A DNA stretch of 53,612 nt from Bacteroidia bacterium (GTDB lineage: Bacteria; Bacteroidota; Bacteroidia; 2-12-FULL-35-15). How positions within the stretch are numbered: the stretch's first letter is position 1; the number at the start of each line of letters is the position of its first letter. The stretch is taken from the NCBI GenBank assembly GCA_016786925.1, contig JAEUTU010000005.1, positions 1-53,612 on the forward strand, written 5' to 3'. The position numbers and the translations under genes are program-made. Shown here piece by piece: positions 41,530 through 50,319 of the stretch. The notes under the pieces were generated by a model. It was not told the origin of the DNA and did no database searches. It saw only the letters and a list, made by a program, of their open reading frames with translations.

Positions 41530-41561
41530 ATAGCCCGTCTTTTACAGCCGGGCTATTTTTG
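41530..41561 (+). terminator. Rho-independent terminator of the ars operon
   Basis: Stem ATAGCCCG / CGGGCTAT followed by T5. A smaller hairpin (AACTGA / TCAGTTTTTT, about 41494-41516) sits right after the arsC stop. Confidence 0.88.
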
Positions 41562-41588
41562 TATCATAATCTTTAAATCTAAAAAACT

Positions 41589-41981
41589 ATGACAACTGCA
41601 ACAAGAACGAAACACATTGATGAATTACATTTTGAGCACCAATTATGGTTAAATGAAGCAAAATTCTATACAGATGAATTGAAAATTTATCAAAAACGTT
41701 TAGAAGAGGTTGCATCCAAAAACAACTCTGAAGATGTAAGAAAGAAAGTAGAGCATTTTCAAAATCAATTTATCATCCAAAAAGAACAAATGGATATTTT
41801 AAACCACCATGTGAATGAGCATGAACAATGGTTAACGAAATATGCGAAAGAAAATCCGGTTGCTATCGATAAAAAGTTATTTGCAGATCATACTGTTATC
41901 AATGATAAAGTTGAGTCTTTCAGAAAGATCTATGCTGAGCTTAAAGCGGAGTTCAATAAGTTTGTAGCTACTTGGATGTAG
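41589..41981 (+). CDS. Small helical protein of unknown function
   Basis: 130 residues, no signal peptide. The sequence is almost wholly helical and charged: FEHQLWLNEAKFYTDELKIY, QFIIQKEQMDILNHHVNEHE and SFRKIYAELKAEFNKFVATW show heptad-like patterns, so a four-helix or coiled-coil bundle is likely. Its start ATG follows CTAAAAAACT, and it lies after the ars terminator. I do not recognise the family. Its place beside the ars operon may be chance; it meets the acyltransferase gene tail to tail. Confidence 0.55.
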   Translation: MTTATRTKHIDELHFEHQLWLNEAKFYTDELKIYQKRLEEVASKNNSEDVRKKVEHFQNQFIIQKEQMDILNHHVNEHEQWLTKYAKENPVAIDKKLFADHTVINDKVESFRKIYAELKAEFNKFVATWM

Positions 41982-41988
41982 TTTATTT

Positions 41989-43347
41989 TTAAGTGTTTGT
42001 GAGTGTTTGTGCGTATTCATTTTTAGCCGCATCGAATTCAGAGATGATTTTTTCTCTTTCGCTGATGAGGTTAGCAATGAATACGCTTTTTTTATAGAAG
42101 ATCATCATTAAAGCCCATTTGTTCTTTATCTCCAATACGGTGTGATAATACCAGTATGTAAACAATCCACTTATTGGTAAACTGATCGCATATAAAGCTG
42201 TCAGCCATTGCAATTGGCTATATTTCCATACAAAGAAAATTTGCAATGTGTGAAAAATTAAAAAGGTGAACATGCCACCAACCATTCCTATTGCTCCTCT
42301 GAATTCAATTGACTTTGTCGTTTTTCTTGCAATAAATCCAGGTATTTCAAATGGTAAAAAATTATTGATCAATCCATACAAATAAAGTGGAAAACCCAAA
42401 ATAATGGTTATTAATGAGCGTATGTTTTCTAAAAAGAAAGAACCGTTGTTCGCATTATTTGAAATGTCTTTGTCGCTTAAGCCTATCTTTGCCAGATTGT
42501 CGAAATAATTTTTTAATCGAACCTTCATGTCTTCCACCCGCTTTGGCTGGATGAGTTTATAATAATTAACAGTTTCTACAATGTTCTTCGTGATCAAAAA
42601 CTCTTTTGATTTATCATCTTCGTGTATTCCTAATTCTTTGCTGAGTTTATATTTGTATAGTTGTTCAATATCTTTTACCAGCACATCCGTCTTGGTATCT
42701 TCAATATCGATCACTAACCTTTCCAATTCTTTGGTGATGTCAGTGGTAAGTTCCTGAACCGCTTTTATAGGATCATTTTTGTATTCTTCCCGGTACTTTT
42801 TTGCTTCTATTGCCGGATTAATATTGATAAAGACATCCCTGTTGAATTTATGCGGATCCTCATAATTAAGACCGATGTTAATGATCTTTACATCTAACTC
42901 AAAATTATTTCGTGCCTCTGCTCCCAATACGATCCTTGCAGCACCGGTTTTGATCGGCTTTAATTTTCTTTCTGTAATACTTATTCCTTCTGGAAACATA
43001 AGGATCACGCCTCCTTTTTCTAAATGTTCGAAGCATTTGTTGAATGTCTCTTCGTTCTTATTCATCAACGATGGATCATCTTGTTTTCTGTAAACAGGGA
43101 TCATGTTGAATTTAGGTAAAAGCCATCTTGTGAACGCTGTTTTGAATAATTCCCCTTTTGCTAGAAAAAAAACTTTTCTATTCAATATCGTAGCTACAAC
43201 GATAGGATCCATAAAGGTGCTGGGATGATTCGCCAAAACCATTAACGGACCATTTGACGGTACTATTTCTTTATTGCGTATCGAAATGGAACGAAAGAAT
43301 ATTTTCGTTGTGATGCGCATTAAAAATTTGAGTAGGTTGTATAGCAT
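41989..43347 (-). CDS. 1-acyl-glycerol-3-phosphate acyltransferase-like membrane protein
   Basis: 452 residues, longer than ordinary PlsC (about 240). The acyltransferase domain is at about 15-210: LANHPSTFMDPIV with the H-x4-D motif near residue 36, AKGELFKT near 60, FPEGISITERKLKPIKTGAA near 118 and VKIINIGLNYEDP. A helical region to about 305 follows, then about three or four membrane segments (306-410). The extended form is common in Bacteroidota and presumably acylates a lipid intermediate. Substrate is unknown. Confidence 0.86.
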   Translation of the reverse strand: MLYNLLKFLMRITTKIFFRSISIRNKEIVPSNGPLMVLANHPSTFMDPIVVATILNRKVFFLAKGELFKTAFTRWLLPKFNMIPVYRKQDDPSLMNKNEETFNKCFEHLEKGGVILMFPEGISITERKLKPIKTGAARIVLGAEARNNFELDVKIINIGLNYEDPHKFNRDVFININPAIEAKKYREEYKNDPIKAVQELTTDITKELERLVIDIEDTKTDVLVKDIEQLYKYKLSKELGIHEDDKSKEFLITKNIVETVNYYKLIQPKRVEDMKVRLKNYFDNLAKIGLSDKDISNNANNGSFFLENIRSLITIILGFPLYLYGLINNFLPFEIPGFIARKTTKSIEFRGAIGMVGGMFTFLIFHTLQIFFVWKYSQLQWLTALYAISLPISGLFTYWYYHTVLEIKNKWALMMIFYKKSVFIANLISEREKIISEFDAAKNEYAQTLTNT

Positions 43348-43364
43348 ATAAAGTTGGTTGGGCT

Positions 43365-44042
43365 CTAAAATGATTCATTGTAAACTTTTACCATTTTTCT
43401 GCTTAAGTATTTGTTTCTCTCAAAGCAATAGGTGTTTACACTTATTGTAATAATACCACCGGCTGTTACTAATAATCCTGCTTCCATAATGCCGCTATCT
43501 CCTGTTCCCCATACTTTGTCAGCTGCACCAACAATTACTGCTGCAACACCAACAACTGTTATCGGTATGCCAATAAATGATGCATAATATCCGGCTTGTG
43601 TGTTTTCTTTTTGTTTGATCATGGTTCTTATTCGAGGATCCTTATGGTTTACAAAAACCAAATTCTTGATCTTGTTGTAGGAGTAGGATTCTCCTTTGTA
43701 GTAATATTTGCCATTCACAATATCGATCCGTTCTTTGCTTTCTCCTAGAATGAAGGGCTCATTTTGAATTTCGTTTTTAATTGTGATTACCGGTTCTGCA
43801 AATTGTTCTTTTAGTCCACCGGCATAGTGTATTTTTTTTATCGTGTTTTTTAAAATGACGTAGTCCGGACCATCCGGTACTTCATAGCGCTTGTAAACAA
43901 TCTCATCGCTTCTTTTTTCTTTTATAATACCAATAACGGAACTGCTGTCCTTGAAAATGATCGTGTCTTGTGCAAACAGTGGGAGGTTCAATACGATGAA
44001 TAGTACTGATATTAATTTATGGTATGAATTGTTTGATATCAT
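43365..44042 (-). CDS. Exported or membrane protein of unknown function
   Basis: 225 residues. A Sec signal ends near residue 24 (NLPLFAQ). The mature N-terminal part is beta-rich with repeated lysine/valine segments (DSSSVIGIIKEKRSDEIVYK, then ILKNTIKKIHYAGG), a pattern of small strand repeats seen in several Bacteroidota proteins. Two hydrophobic helices lie at about 148-170 and 183-203. The family is not one I can name. It lies between the acyltransferase gene (18 bases away) and the divergent aminotransferase, probably as an operon with the former. Confidence 0.55.
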   Translation of the reverse strand: MISNNSYHKLISVLFIVLNLPLFAQDTIIFKDSSSVIGIIKEKRSDEIVYKRYEVPDGPDYVILKNTIKKIHYAGGLKEQFAEPVITIKNEIQNEPFILGESKERIDIVNGKYYYKGESYSYNKIKNLVFVNHKDPRIRTMIKQKENTQAGYYASFIGIPITVVGVAAVIVGAADKVWGTGDSGIMEAGLLVTAGGIITISVNTYCFERNKYLSRKMVKVYNESF

Positions 44043-44095
44043 GGTATAAACTTATGCCTAAATATTGAATTTGTCAATATGATTTTAAAAATCCA

Positions 44096-44103
44096 TACCT
44101 TCG
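44096..44103 (+). promoter_or_regulatory. Putative -7 box (TACCTTCG) for the aminotransferase, leaderless-like
   Basis: A TAnnTTCG variant ending four bases before the ATG at 44108; TTTG at 44070-44073 lies 22 bases upstream. Confidence 0.4.
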
Positions 44104-44107
44104 TCTT

Positions 44108-45283
44108 ATGCTTACACAACGTCAATTATTCTTAAATCATGTAGCACAAACAAGCGAAACACCGCTTGCACTTGAAATTGAAAAAGCAGAGGGTTTATAT
44201 CTATATGATTCCTCCGGAAAAAAATATATGGATCTGATCTCAGGGATCTCTGTTTCCAATGTTGGACATCGACATCCTTCTGTACTAAAAGCAATTAAAG
44301 ATCAATTGGATAAATACATGCACTTAATGGTGTATGGAGAATATATTCAAGCTCCACAAGTTCAATTGGCAAAAGAATTGACAACTCATCTTCCTGAGAA
44401 TTTAAGTTCAGTATATTTTGTAAACTCCGGTTCGGAAGCAATAGAAGGTGCCATGAAATTGGCGAAACGATATACAGAAAGAACGGAGATTATTTCATTT
44501 AAAAATGCATACCATGGCAGTACGCAAGGAAGCTTGAGTGTTATGGGGAGTGAGGAATTTAAAAATGCGTATCGTCCATTACTTCCTGATACAAAGCTGA
44601 TCCGTTTTAATTGTGATGAGGATCTTGCCGGGATCTCCGGAAGAACTGCTTGCGTTGTTGTTGAAACGATCCAAGGGGAGGCTGGGGCAGTAGTGCCTGC
44701 TGTTGATTATTTGCAGAAATTAAAACGCACATGTGAGCAGAAAGGCGCGCTGTTGGTTGTTGATGAAATTCAATGTGGCTTTGGTCGTACCGGTAAATTA
44801 TTTGCATTTGAACACTATGGAATAACTCCTGATATTTTATGTTTGGCAAAAGGGATGGGAGGAGGAATGCCTATTGGTGCATTTATTTCTTCTAATGAGA
44901 TCATGTGCTCACTTACACATGATCCTATTTTAGGTCATATTACAACTTTTGGCGGACATCCTGTTTCCTGTGCAGCAAGTTTAGCAACGTTGCGTACACT
45001 TATTTCTGAAAACTTGATCGAGCAAGTAGAAGCAAAAGAAAAATTATTTAAAGAATTATTAGTTCATCCTAAAATAAAAAGTGTGAATGGAAAAGGATTG
45101 TTGTTGTCTGTTTCATTCGAAAGCTATGAAGTAAACAAAGCGATCATTGATCGTTGTATTGAAAAGGGACTGATCACTGACTGGTTCTTATTTAATGCTC
45201 ATAGTATGCGTATCGCTCCTCCTTTAACGATCTCTTTGGATGAAATAAAATGGGCATGTAGTGTAATTCTAAGCTCAATTTAA
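44108..45283 (+). CDS. Class III PLP-dependent aminotransferase
   Basis: 391 residues. The fold-type I signatures are present: YLYDSSGKKYMDLISGISV near residue 29, VYFVNSGSEAIEGAMKLAKR near 102, HGSTQGSLSVMG near 137, and VVDEIQCGFGRTGKLFAFEH near 217 with the DE-Q motif. The Lys that binds PLP is in LCLAKGMGGGMPIGAF. It resembles acetylornithine/ornithine and other omega-amino-acid aminotransferases. The amino donor cannot be told: no argD-type neighbours are present. A TACCTTCG -7-like box ends four bases before the ATG. Confidence 0.92.
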   Translation: MLTQRQLFLNHVAQTSETPLALEIEKAEGLYLYDSSGKKYMDLISGISVSNVGHRHPSVLKAIKDQLDKYMHLMVYGEYIQAPQVQLAKELTTHLPENLSSVYFVNSGSEAIEGAMKLAKRYTERTEIISFKNAYHGSTQGSLSVMGSEEFKNAYRPLLPDTKLIRFNCDEDLAGISGRTACVVVETIQGEAGAVVPAVDYLQKLKRTCEQKGALLVVDEIQCGFGRTGKLFAFEHYGITPDILCLAKGMGGGMPIGAFISSNEIMCSLTHDPILGHITTFGGHPVSCAASLATLRTLISENLIEQVEAKEKLFKELLVHPKIKSVNGKGLLLSVSFESYEVNKAIIDRCIEKGLITDWFLFNAHSMRIAPPLTISLDEIKWACSVILSSI

Positions 45284-45356
45284 CAGATTTTAACAGGGAA
45301 TTCCAAGTTTGGCATTATGATTGTTTTTATCTATGTAAAATATAAAATTTAACACC

Positions 45357-45557
45357 ATGAAAAAATTGAGTTTATTTATAGCTTTTGTTGGGATATTCTC
45401 AACTGCTATTTTTGCTAATAAGGTACAACAGGAACCGAAAAAAACAGAAAAGCCGGCAAAACTTTCAAAGACAAAACCCATTAAACGTGTTTCTGCGACT
45501 AAAGCTGTTCAATTAAAAAAAGATGAGGTAAAAAAAGAAGAACTTAAGTCAAAATAA
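45357..45557 (+). CDS. Small exported lysine-rich protein
   Basis: 66 residues. A Sec signal at 1-20 (MKKLSLFIAFVGIFSTAIFA) is followed by 46 residues that are about one-third Lys with Pro, Glu, Thr and Ser (QQEPKKTEKPAKLSKTKP, then KKDEVKKEELKSK), which is probably disordered. A strong terminator follows. It could bind anionic envelope polymers or be a small structural peptide; no family is recognised. The start has ATG with AACACC upstream, typical of the region. Confidence 0.65.
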   Translation: MKKLSLFIAFVGIFSTAIFANKVQQEPKKTEKPAKLSKTKPIKRVSATKAVQLKKDEVKKEELKSK

Positions 45558-45570
45558 ATTGATAATTGTA

Positions 45571-45611
45571 ATTACTAAAAAAGCGAGCATTTTGCTCGCT
45601 TTTTTAGTAAT
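45571..45611. terminator. Perfect 19-bp-stem bidirectional terminator
   Basis: ATTACTAAAAAAGCGAGCA, TTT, then TGCTCGCTTTTTTAGTAAT. The stop codon of the CoA-binding gene on the minus strand (45604-45606) lies inside the right arm. Confidence 0.93.
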
Positions 45612-45966
45612 TACCGATTGATAACATAACCAGTGTACAGGCTTCAATGGTTTCAATACCTTTTTTTTGAAGTTCGGCTTCAAATTCAGGATTCTCTGTG
45701 CCGGGATTAAAAATAACTCGTTTGGGTTTTAAACTAATTACATATTCTTTCCAGCTTTCTTGATTTTGTGGTCCGACATAAAGTGTTACTGTATCCACAT
45801 CATTGATCGTAGCTTTTTCTTTGATTATTTCAATTCCATTGATGTTTCCTGGACGTAATCCTACCGGAATTGCTTCATGTCCATGTTTCTGTAAGGCAAG
45901 TGTTGCTTTGTAGGCATAACGCTCCGGATTATCTGATGCGCCAATAATAACAGTTCTCTTTTTCAT
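45604..45966 (-). CDS. CoA-binding domain protein (YccU-like)
   Basis: 120 residues, a single CoA-binding Rossmann domain. TVIIGASDNPERYAYKATLA at the start, YVGPQNQESWKEYVIS near 64 and VIFNPGTENPEFEAELQKKG near 85 follow the usual YccU pattern. Such proteins are thought to bind CoA or nucleotides; the physiological role is unclear. The start lies four bases after the MFS gene stop, suggesting a two-gene operon. Confidence 0.87.
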   Translation of the reverse strand: MKKRTVIIGASDNPERYAYKATLALQKHGHEAIPVGLRPGNINGIEIIKEKATINDVDTVTLYVGPQNQESWKEYVISLKPKRVIFNPGTENPEFEAELQKKGIETIEACTLVMLSIGNY

Positions 45967-45970
45967 ATGA

Positions 45971-47221
45971 TTAAATGAGGTGGTCCTCTTCTATGTAGTT
46001 TAGATCTTTATTGAATGTTTCCTCCAGTTTCCACAAAGAGATCATGGCAATGATGAACAGAATAATCCCTGTAATGATGATCGCTTCCATTCTGTTGGTG
46101 TATATTGCTATCAGATCGATCAACATGGTTACAAATATCAATGAACCTCTTACGAAATTCGGAGCAGTAGTAGTAACAGTTGCTCTGATATTGGTTCCGA
46201 ATAGTTCGGATGCTGTACTCATAAATACGGCCCAATAGCCTGTGGCAAATCCAATAAATAATATAGTTGAATAAAAAATAGTTTCAGAATAAGTGGCAAC
46301 AGTAAAATAGAGCATGATGCCAATTCCCGTTAAAAAAATAAATGTAGCTAATGCTTTTTTTCTGCTTTTAAGTATTTGACTCAGTAAACCGCTGGCAAAA
46401 TCACCTATTGTGATCCCGAGATAAGCAAACATGACACATTTTCCATTTTCAGGGACAAAGGATGTAACTCCCAGCTTTTCCATCATTTCCGGTGCGAATC
46501 CAACCAACACACCCATAACATACCATACAGGAACTGCAACCAAAATAATGTTCAGATATTTCATTGTTTTTTTACCCGATGAAAATAAACTTAAAATGTT
46601 TCCTCTTGAAACTTTTTTTTCTTTTGCTATTTCAAACATGCCCGATTCAAATACACCAATTCGCATTAGTAATAAAGCTAAGCCCATGGCTCCTCCTAAG
46701 AAGAATGAATAGCGCCAATTTTCGATCACATTGCCCATAAATCCTGCTACTACTGCTCCAAATACACCAATTGTTGCAACGATCATGGTGCCTATTCCCC
46801 GCTTTTCCTTGCTCATTGTTTCGCTTACCAAAGTAATACCGGCACCTAATTCACCGGCCAAGCCAAAACCTGATATGAAGCGCAGAATAGCATATTGTGG
46901 TACTGTTTGAACAAATCCATTGGCAATATTGGCTAATGAGTATAATAGTATAGATCCAAATAATACGGATAACCTTCCTTTTTTATCTCCCAATACTCCC
47001 CAGAAGATACCGCCTATAAGCATTCCACCCATTTGCCAGTTTAATAACTGTTTGCCAACCGATTGAATTTCATCATTGGTAGCGGCAGCACCTAATATCT
47101 CTTTCAAACTATCTCTCCGTTCAACCAAAAAGAGAAGTAAGTCGTATATGTCAACAAAATAGCCTAGTGCCGCTACGATCACCAATAGATTAAATACTTT
47201 ATCGTTATTCTGTTTTTTCAT
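45971..47221 (-). CDS. MFS transporter (sugar/metabolite porter type)
   Basis: 416 residues with 12 predicted membrane helices. MFS motifs are GVLGDKKGRLSVLFGSILLY near residue 80 (GxLxDRxGRr loop) and RFISGFGLAGELGAGITLVS near 115 (the metabolite:H+ symporter/sugar porter helix 4 motif). SASELFGTNIRATVTTTAPN near 330 is the matching C-half motif. An SP or MHS-like carboxylate or sugar transporter is likely; substrate unknown. The start at 47221 begins KKQNNDKVFNLLVIVAALGY, with a loop of charged residues after helix 1. Confidence 0.88.
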   Translation of the reverse strand: MKKQNNDKVFNLLVIVAALGYFVDIYDLLLFLVERRDSLKEILGAAATNDEIQSVGKQLLNWQMGGMLIGGIFWGVLGDKKGRLSVLFGSILLYSLANIANGFVQTVPQYAILRFISGFGLAGELGAGITLVSETMSKEKRGIGTMIVATIGVFGAVVAGFMGNVIENWRYSFFLGGAMGLALLLMRIGVFESGMFEIAKEKKVSRGNILSLFSSGKKTMKYLNIILVAVPVWYVMGVLVGFAPEMMEKLGVTSFVPENGKCVMFAYLGITIGDFASGLLSQILKSRKKALATFIFLTGIGIMLYFTVATYSETIFYSTILFIGFATGYWAVFMSTASELFGTNIRATVTTTAPNFVRGSLIFVTMLIDLIAIYTNRMEAIIITGIILFIIAMISLWKLEETFNKDLNYIEEDHLI

Positions 47222-47348
47222 ACAATTTTATTTAAGCATAAAGATAGTAAAGTATATAAAACAATAAAATTCATGGAGTACCATAATTAGATTGATTGTA
47301 AATAAGACTCATTGTGCTGCTTTTATATTGGTGTTTTGAAATATCTTC

Positions 47349-47356
47349 TACTTTTG
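47349..47356 (+). promoter_or_regulatory. Putative -7 box (TACTTTTG) for the PhnA-like gene
   Basis: An exact TAnnTTTG match with TTGG 17 bases upstream (47328-47331), and a leader of about 45 bases to the ATG at 47406. Confidence 0.5.
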
Positions 47357-47405
47357 CATCTCTATTTCAGTTTACCGATCTATTTTTCAATTAAACAAAA
47401 TCAAT

Positions 47406-47963
47406 ATGTCAATTAGTAAAGAATTAAAAGAAAGAAGTCAGGGGCAATGCGAATTGTGCAGTGCAGAAGAAGCAACAACAGCTTTTACCGTGAGTCCTAA
47501 GAATGATGATCATATTGCAAATCAAGTGGCCGTGTGTACCACTTGTTTGTCGTCAATGGATAAAGCAGATGCCGGCTTTCACTGGCGTTGTTTGGAAGGC
47601 AGTATCTGGAGTCAGGAACCAAGTGTACAAGCTTTAAGTTATCGTTTGTTATATAAATTAAAAGAGGAGCAATGGGCGGCTGATCTAATGAGTTCCGTTG
47701 ATCTTGACGAAAATGTGGTACAATGGGCAATGAGTGCTTTTGAAGTGGCTGCTGTTCATAAAGATGCATTTGGAAATGTATTGGAGGCAGGTGATAATGT
47801 GGTGTTGACACAAGCGTTAGATGTGAAAGGAACCAATTTTACGGCTTCCAAAGGAACCGTTGTTAAACGTATAAAGTTGGTTGCTGATAATCATGAGCAG
47901 ATAGAAGGAAAGATCAATGAGCAAATGATTGTGATCCTTACAAAGTTTGTGAAGAAAGGCTAG
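47406..47963 (+). CDS. PhnA/YjdM-like zinc-ribbon protein
   Basis: 185 residues. The N-terminus has a zinc-ribbon with two C-x2-C pairs, GQCELCSAEEATTAF and VAVCTTCLSSMD. The C-terminal part contains KDAFGNVLEAGDNVVLTQAL and VKGTNFTASKGTVVKRIKLV, which is the PhnA domain (KTH-like beta barrel) seen in YjdM of E. coli. YjdM was first linked to alkylphosphonate use but its real role is not settled. The gene has its own promoter and terminator. Confidence 0.88.
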   Translation: MSISKELKERSQGQCELCSAEEATTAFTVSPKNDDHIANQVAVCTTCLSSMDKADAGFHWRCLEGSIWSQEPSVQALSYRLLYKLKEEQWAADLMSSVDLDENVVQWAMSAFEVAAVHKDAFGNVLEAGDNVVLTQALDVKGTNFTASKGTVVKRIKLVADNHEQIEGKINEQMIVILTKFVKKG

Positions 47964-47984
47964 TTTCATGTAACGAATTCTAAT

Positions 47985-48012
47985 AAAAAAGCACCTCCCG
48001 GGTGCTTTTTTT
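47985..48012. terminator. Bidirectional terminator after the PhnA-like gene
   Basis: A6 then GCACC, TCCCG, GGTGC and T7. It also lies just past the stop codon of the convergent GNAT gene at 48030. Confidence 0.9.
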
Positions 48013-48029
48013 ATTCAATTATAAATGCT

Positions 48030-48548
48030 TTATAAATTCAGTTTCATCATAATGTCTGTTTGTTCATCGTCCCCTAAACGGAATATGTGTTTGTCGAATT
48101 CTATAAACCCATTTTTCTTGTAGAAATGAATAGCTCTGGTGTTTTTCTCCCATACACCCAGCCATACATAATTGACTTGCAGCTTCCTTGCTATACTTAT
48201 TGCTTTTTCATACAGTTGCTGCCCCACATTTTTACCATGAAATTCTTTTAGCACATATATACGTTCAATCTCAAGAGCATTCTTGTCTTTTAGCTCTGTT
48301 TGTGAATCACCAAAGTTGATCTTTAAATAGCCGATCACCTGATTGTTAAGTGAGGCGAAGTAAAATTCGGAATCAGGATGTGAAAGCTCTTGCTCTAGTT
48401 TTTTGATAGAAAAACCTTCTTCCAAATACTTGCTCATATTTTCTTCTGTATTATCGGAAGAGAAGGTCTCAAAAAAGGTCTGCTTGCCAATTTTTTGCAA
48501 TTGTTCAAGTTCAGTAATTGTTACCTTATCGATCTGTATGTCTTGCAT
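48030..48548 (-). CDS. GNAT-family N-acetyltransferase
   Basis: 172 residues from ATG 48548 ([17 protein letters not shown]); a longer open frame upstream runs through the tRNA-Ser gene and is not real. The acetyl-CoA binding motif is [18 protein letters not shown] near residue 108, and the C-terminal [20 protein letters not shown] is typical of the spermine/spermidine PaiA-like and RimI-like groups. The substrate is unknown. The gene lies 65 bases after the tRNA-Ser and has no clear promoter of its own, so it may be transcribed with the tRNA. Confidence 0.88.
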   Translation of the reverse strand: MQDIQIDKVTITELEQLQKIGKQTFFETFSSDNTEENMSKYLEEGFSIKKLEQELSHPDSEFYFASLNNQVIGYLKINFGDSQTELKDKNALEIERIYVLKEFHGKNVGQQLYEKAISIARKLQVNYVWLGVWEKNTRAIHFYKKNGFIEFDKHIFRLGDDEQTDIMMKLNL

Positions 48549-48613
48549 GTTAAGAATGGGGCTATTGAAAACAAAAAATCCTGCATTGCTGCAGGATCTG
48601 TATTGCTTGTCTT

Positions 48614-48701
48614 TGGCGGAGAGTGAGGGATTCGAACCCCCGGACCTGTTACAGTCAACAGTTTTCAAGACTGCCGCAATCGACCACTCTGCCAACTCTC
48701 C
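48614..48701 (-). tRNA. tRNA-Ser (anticodon TGA)
   Basis: 88 bases including encoded CCA. On the minus strand the acceptor stem is GGAGAGT/ACTCTCC, the D arm reads GGCAGAGTGGTCGATTGC, the anticodon arm is GCAGT-CTTGAAA-ACTGT (TGA at the centre), a long class II variable arm follows, and the T arm is GGGGGTTCGAATCCC. The long variable arm and anticodon both fit serine, reading UCA/UCG family codons. A -33/-7 promoter lies directly upstream. Confidence 0.97.
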
Positions 48702-48705
48702 GCTG

Positions 48706-48734
48706 CGAAAGTACTATTTTTTTTCAATCACAAA
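48706..48734 (-). promoter_or_regulatory. Promoter of tRNA-Ser (TTTG-N17-TACTTTCG)
   Basis: On the minus strand TTTG, 17 bases, TACTTTCG, four bases before the tRNA 5' end. The -7 box is the TAnnTTCG variant. Confidence 0.6.
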
Positions 48735-48765
48735 ATAAAAAATGGAAAAAATATTTTAATTTCCG

Positions 48766-48773
48766 TAAATTTG
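48766..48773 (+). promoter_or_regulatory. Putative -7 box (TAAATTTG) for the GWxTD gene
   Basis: Exact TAnnTTTG match, 46 bases before the ATG at 48820. Confidence 0.45.
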
Positions 48774-48819
48774 TAGAACTCCCCGTTTGCCTTAAATCAT
48801 TCATGTAAACGCTATTATT

Positions 48820-50313
48820 ATGAAAAAGTATTTGATTATCTTATGTTTAGCTATGGTAGGCAAGCTGTATTCCGTAAATATTACGGCATATTTGACCTAT
48901 TCCACATTTAATATTCCTGATAAAGGTCCATACGTGGAAACCTATTTATCTGTTATTGGAAATACCGTAAAATTTGTAAAAAATGCGAATGGTAAGTTTC
49001 AGGGAGCTATTGATATTGCTGTTGCCTTCAAATTAAATGGAGAGATCAAAAATGCTCAAAAATATACCCTGAATAGCCCTGAAACTGCTGATACAACAAA
49101 TGGTTTTCCCAATTTTATCGATCAACAACGATATAATTTACCGAATGGGTTGTATGAGATGGAGATCAGCATTGCTGATAAGAATAGCGCAAATGCAAAA
49201 CCATTTACTGCTAAAATGCCTATTAAAGTCGAGTTTTTAAATGACAGGATCTTGGTTTCTGATGTTCAACTTTTAGAGTCTTACTCGAAAGCGAGTACAC
49301 CAAGTGTAATTACAAAAAGTGGATACGATCTGGTACCTTATGTTTCTACTTTTTATCCTGAAAATATTACCCGTTTCCGTTTTTATGCTGAGATCTATAA
49401 TGCTAAGCAGATAGTAGGGGAGAATCAAAAGATCTTGGTCAATTATTTTTTCGAGAACAATGATTCCAAAATGAAGTTGTCAGAGTTTTCAGCCTTTTCA
49501 AAACAAACTGCAAATGATGTAAATATTTTATTGGCAGAGTTTAATATTGAATCCTTACCCAATGGAAATTATTCATTTAAAATTGAAGTGCGCGATGCAC
49601 AGAATAAGATACAAGCCGACCAAAAAATTGTTTTTGATCGTCAGAATAAACAAGCGGCCTTAAGTTTTGAAGATTTAAAAGCCATCAAAGTAGAAGGGAC
49701 ATTTGTGAGTAATTACAAGAATGTGGATACACTTACTCAGTACTTGAAATGTTTACGCCCAATTTCCAGTTTTGCTGAAATTCAGTATACCGACAATCAG
49801 TTAAAAACAAAAGATATTGTTACCATGCAACAATATTTTTATAATTTTTGGCAATCCAGAAGTTCGTCTAACCCTGAATTAGCCTGGTTGGAATATTACA
49901 AAGAAGTGCAGAAGGTCAATAAAGAATTTGGAACCTATGGACTAAAAGGCTACGATACAGATAGAGGTCGTGTTTACCTGCAATACGGTGTTCCTGATAG
50001 TAGACAAAAAGTAGATACAGAGCCAAGTTCTTATCCTTATGAAATATGGCAGTATAATCAGTTGGTAGATAAAACTCAAGTGCTTACGAATCCTTATAAT
50101 AAGCAATCGAATAAGAGTTTTGTATTCTATAATCCCGATCTTGTTAGTAATAAGTATAAACTTCTGCATTCCAATGCCAGAGGAGAAGTCAATAATTCCC
50201 GTTGGCAGATAGATCTTCACAAGCGTGATTCTCAATCAGGGAATATGGATGTAGAGAAATCTTCAGAACATTTTGGAGGTAATGTGGATGATAATTTCCG
50301 TAATCCGAGATAA
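48820..50313 (+). CDS. GWxTD-domain exported protein
   Basis: 497 residues. A short Sec signal is at 1-18. The first 320 residues form beta-rich Ig-like repeats (VETYLSVIGNTVKFVKNANG, RFRFYAEIYNAKQIVGENQK). The GWxTD domain is at about 330-480: LAWLEYYKEVQKVNKEFGTY then RGRVYLQYGVPDSRQK, YPYEIWQYNQL and FVFYNPDLVSNKYKLLHSNA. The domain is a widespread envelope module of unknown role in Bacteroidota and related phyla. The GT2 gene starts six bases after its stop, so the two are in one transcript. No catalytic residues are evident. Confidence 0.88.
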   Translation: MKKYLIILCLAMVGKLYSVNITAYLTYSTFNIPDKGPYVETYLSVIGNTVKFVKNANGKFQGAIDIAVAFKLNGEIKNAQKYTLNSPETADTTNGFPNFIDQQRYNLPNGLYEMEISIADKNSANAKPFTAKMPIKVEFLNDRILVSDVQLLESYSKASTPSVITKSGYDLVPYVSTFYPENITRFRFYAEIYNAKQIVGENQKILVNYFFENNDSKMKLSEFSAFSKQTANDVNILLAEFNIESLPNGNYSFKIEVRDAQNKIQADQKIVFDRQNKQAALSFEDLKAIKVEGTFVSNYKNVDTLTQYLKCLRPISSFAEIQYTDNQLKTKDIVTMQQYFYNFWQSRSSSNPELAWLEYYKEVQKVNKEFGTYGLKGYDTDRGRVYLQYGVPDSRQKVDTEPSSYPYEIWQYNQLVDKTQVLTNPYNKQSNKSFVFYNPDLVSNKYKLLHSNARGEVNNSRWQIDLHKRDSQSGNMDVEKSSEHFGGNVDDNFRNPR

Positions 50314-50319
50314 GTTCGA

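Noticed and set aside
48549-48695. Longer GNAT protein starting at 48695
   Set aside because: It would read the complete tRNA-Ser gene as protein; the ATG at 48548 starts directly at the family homology.
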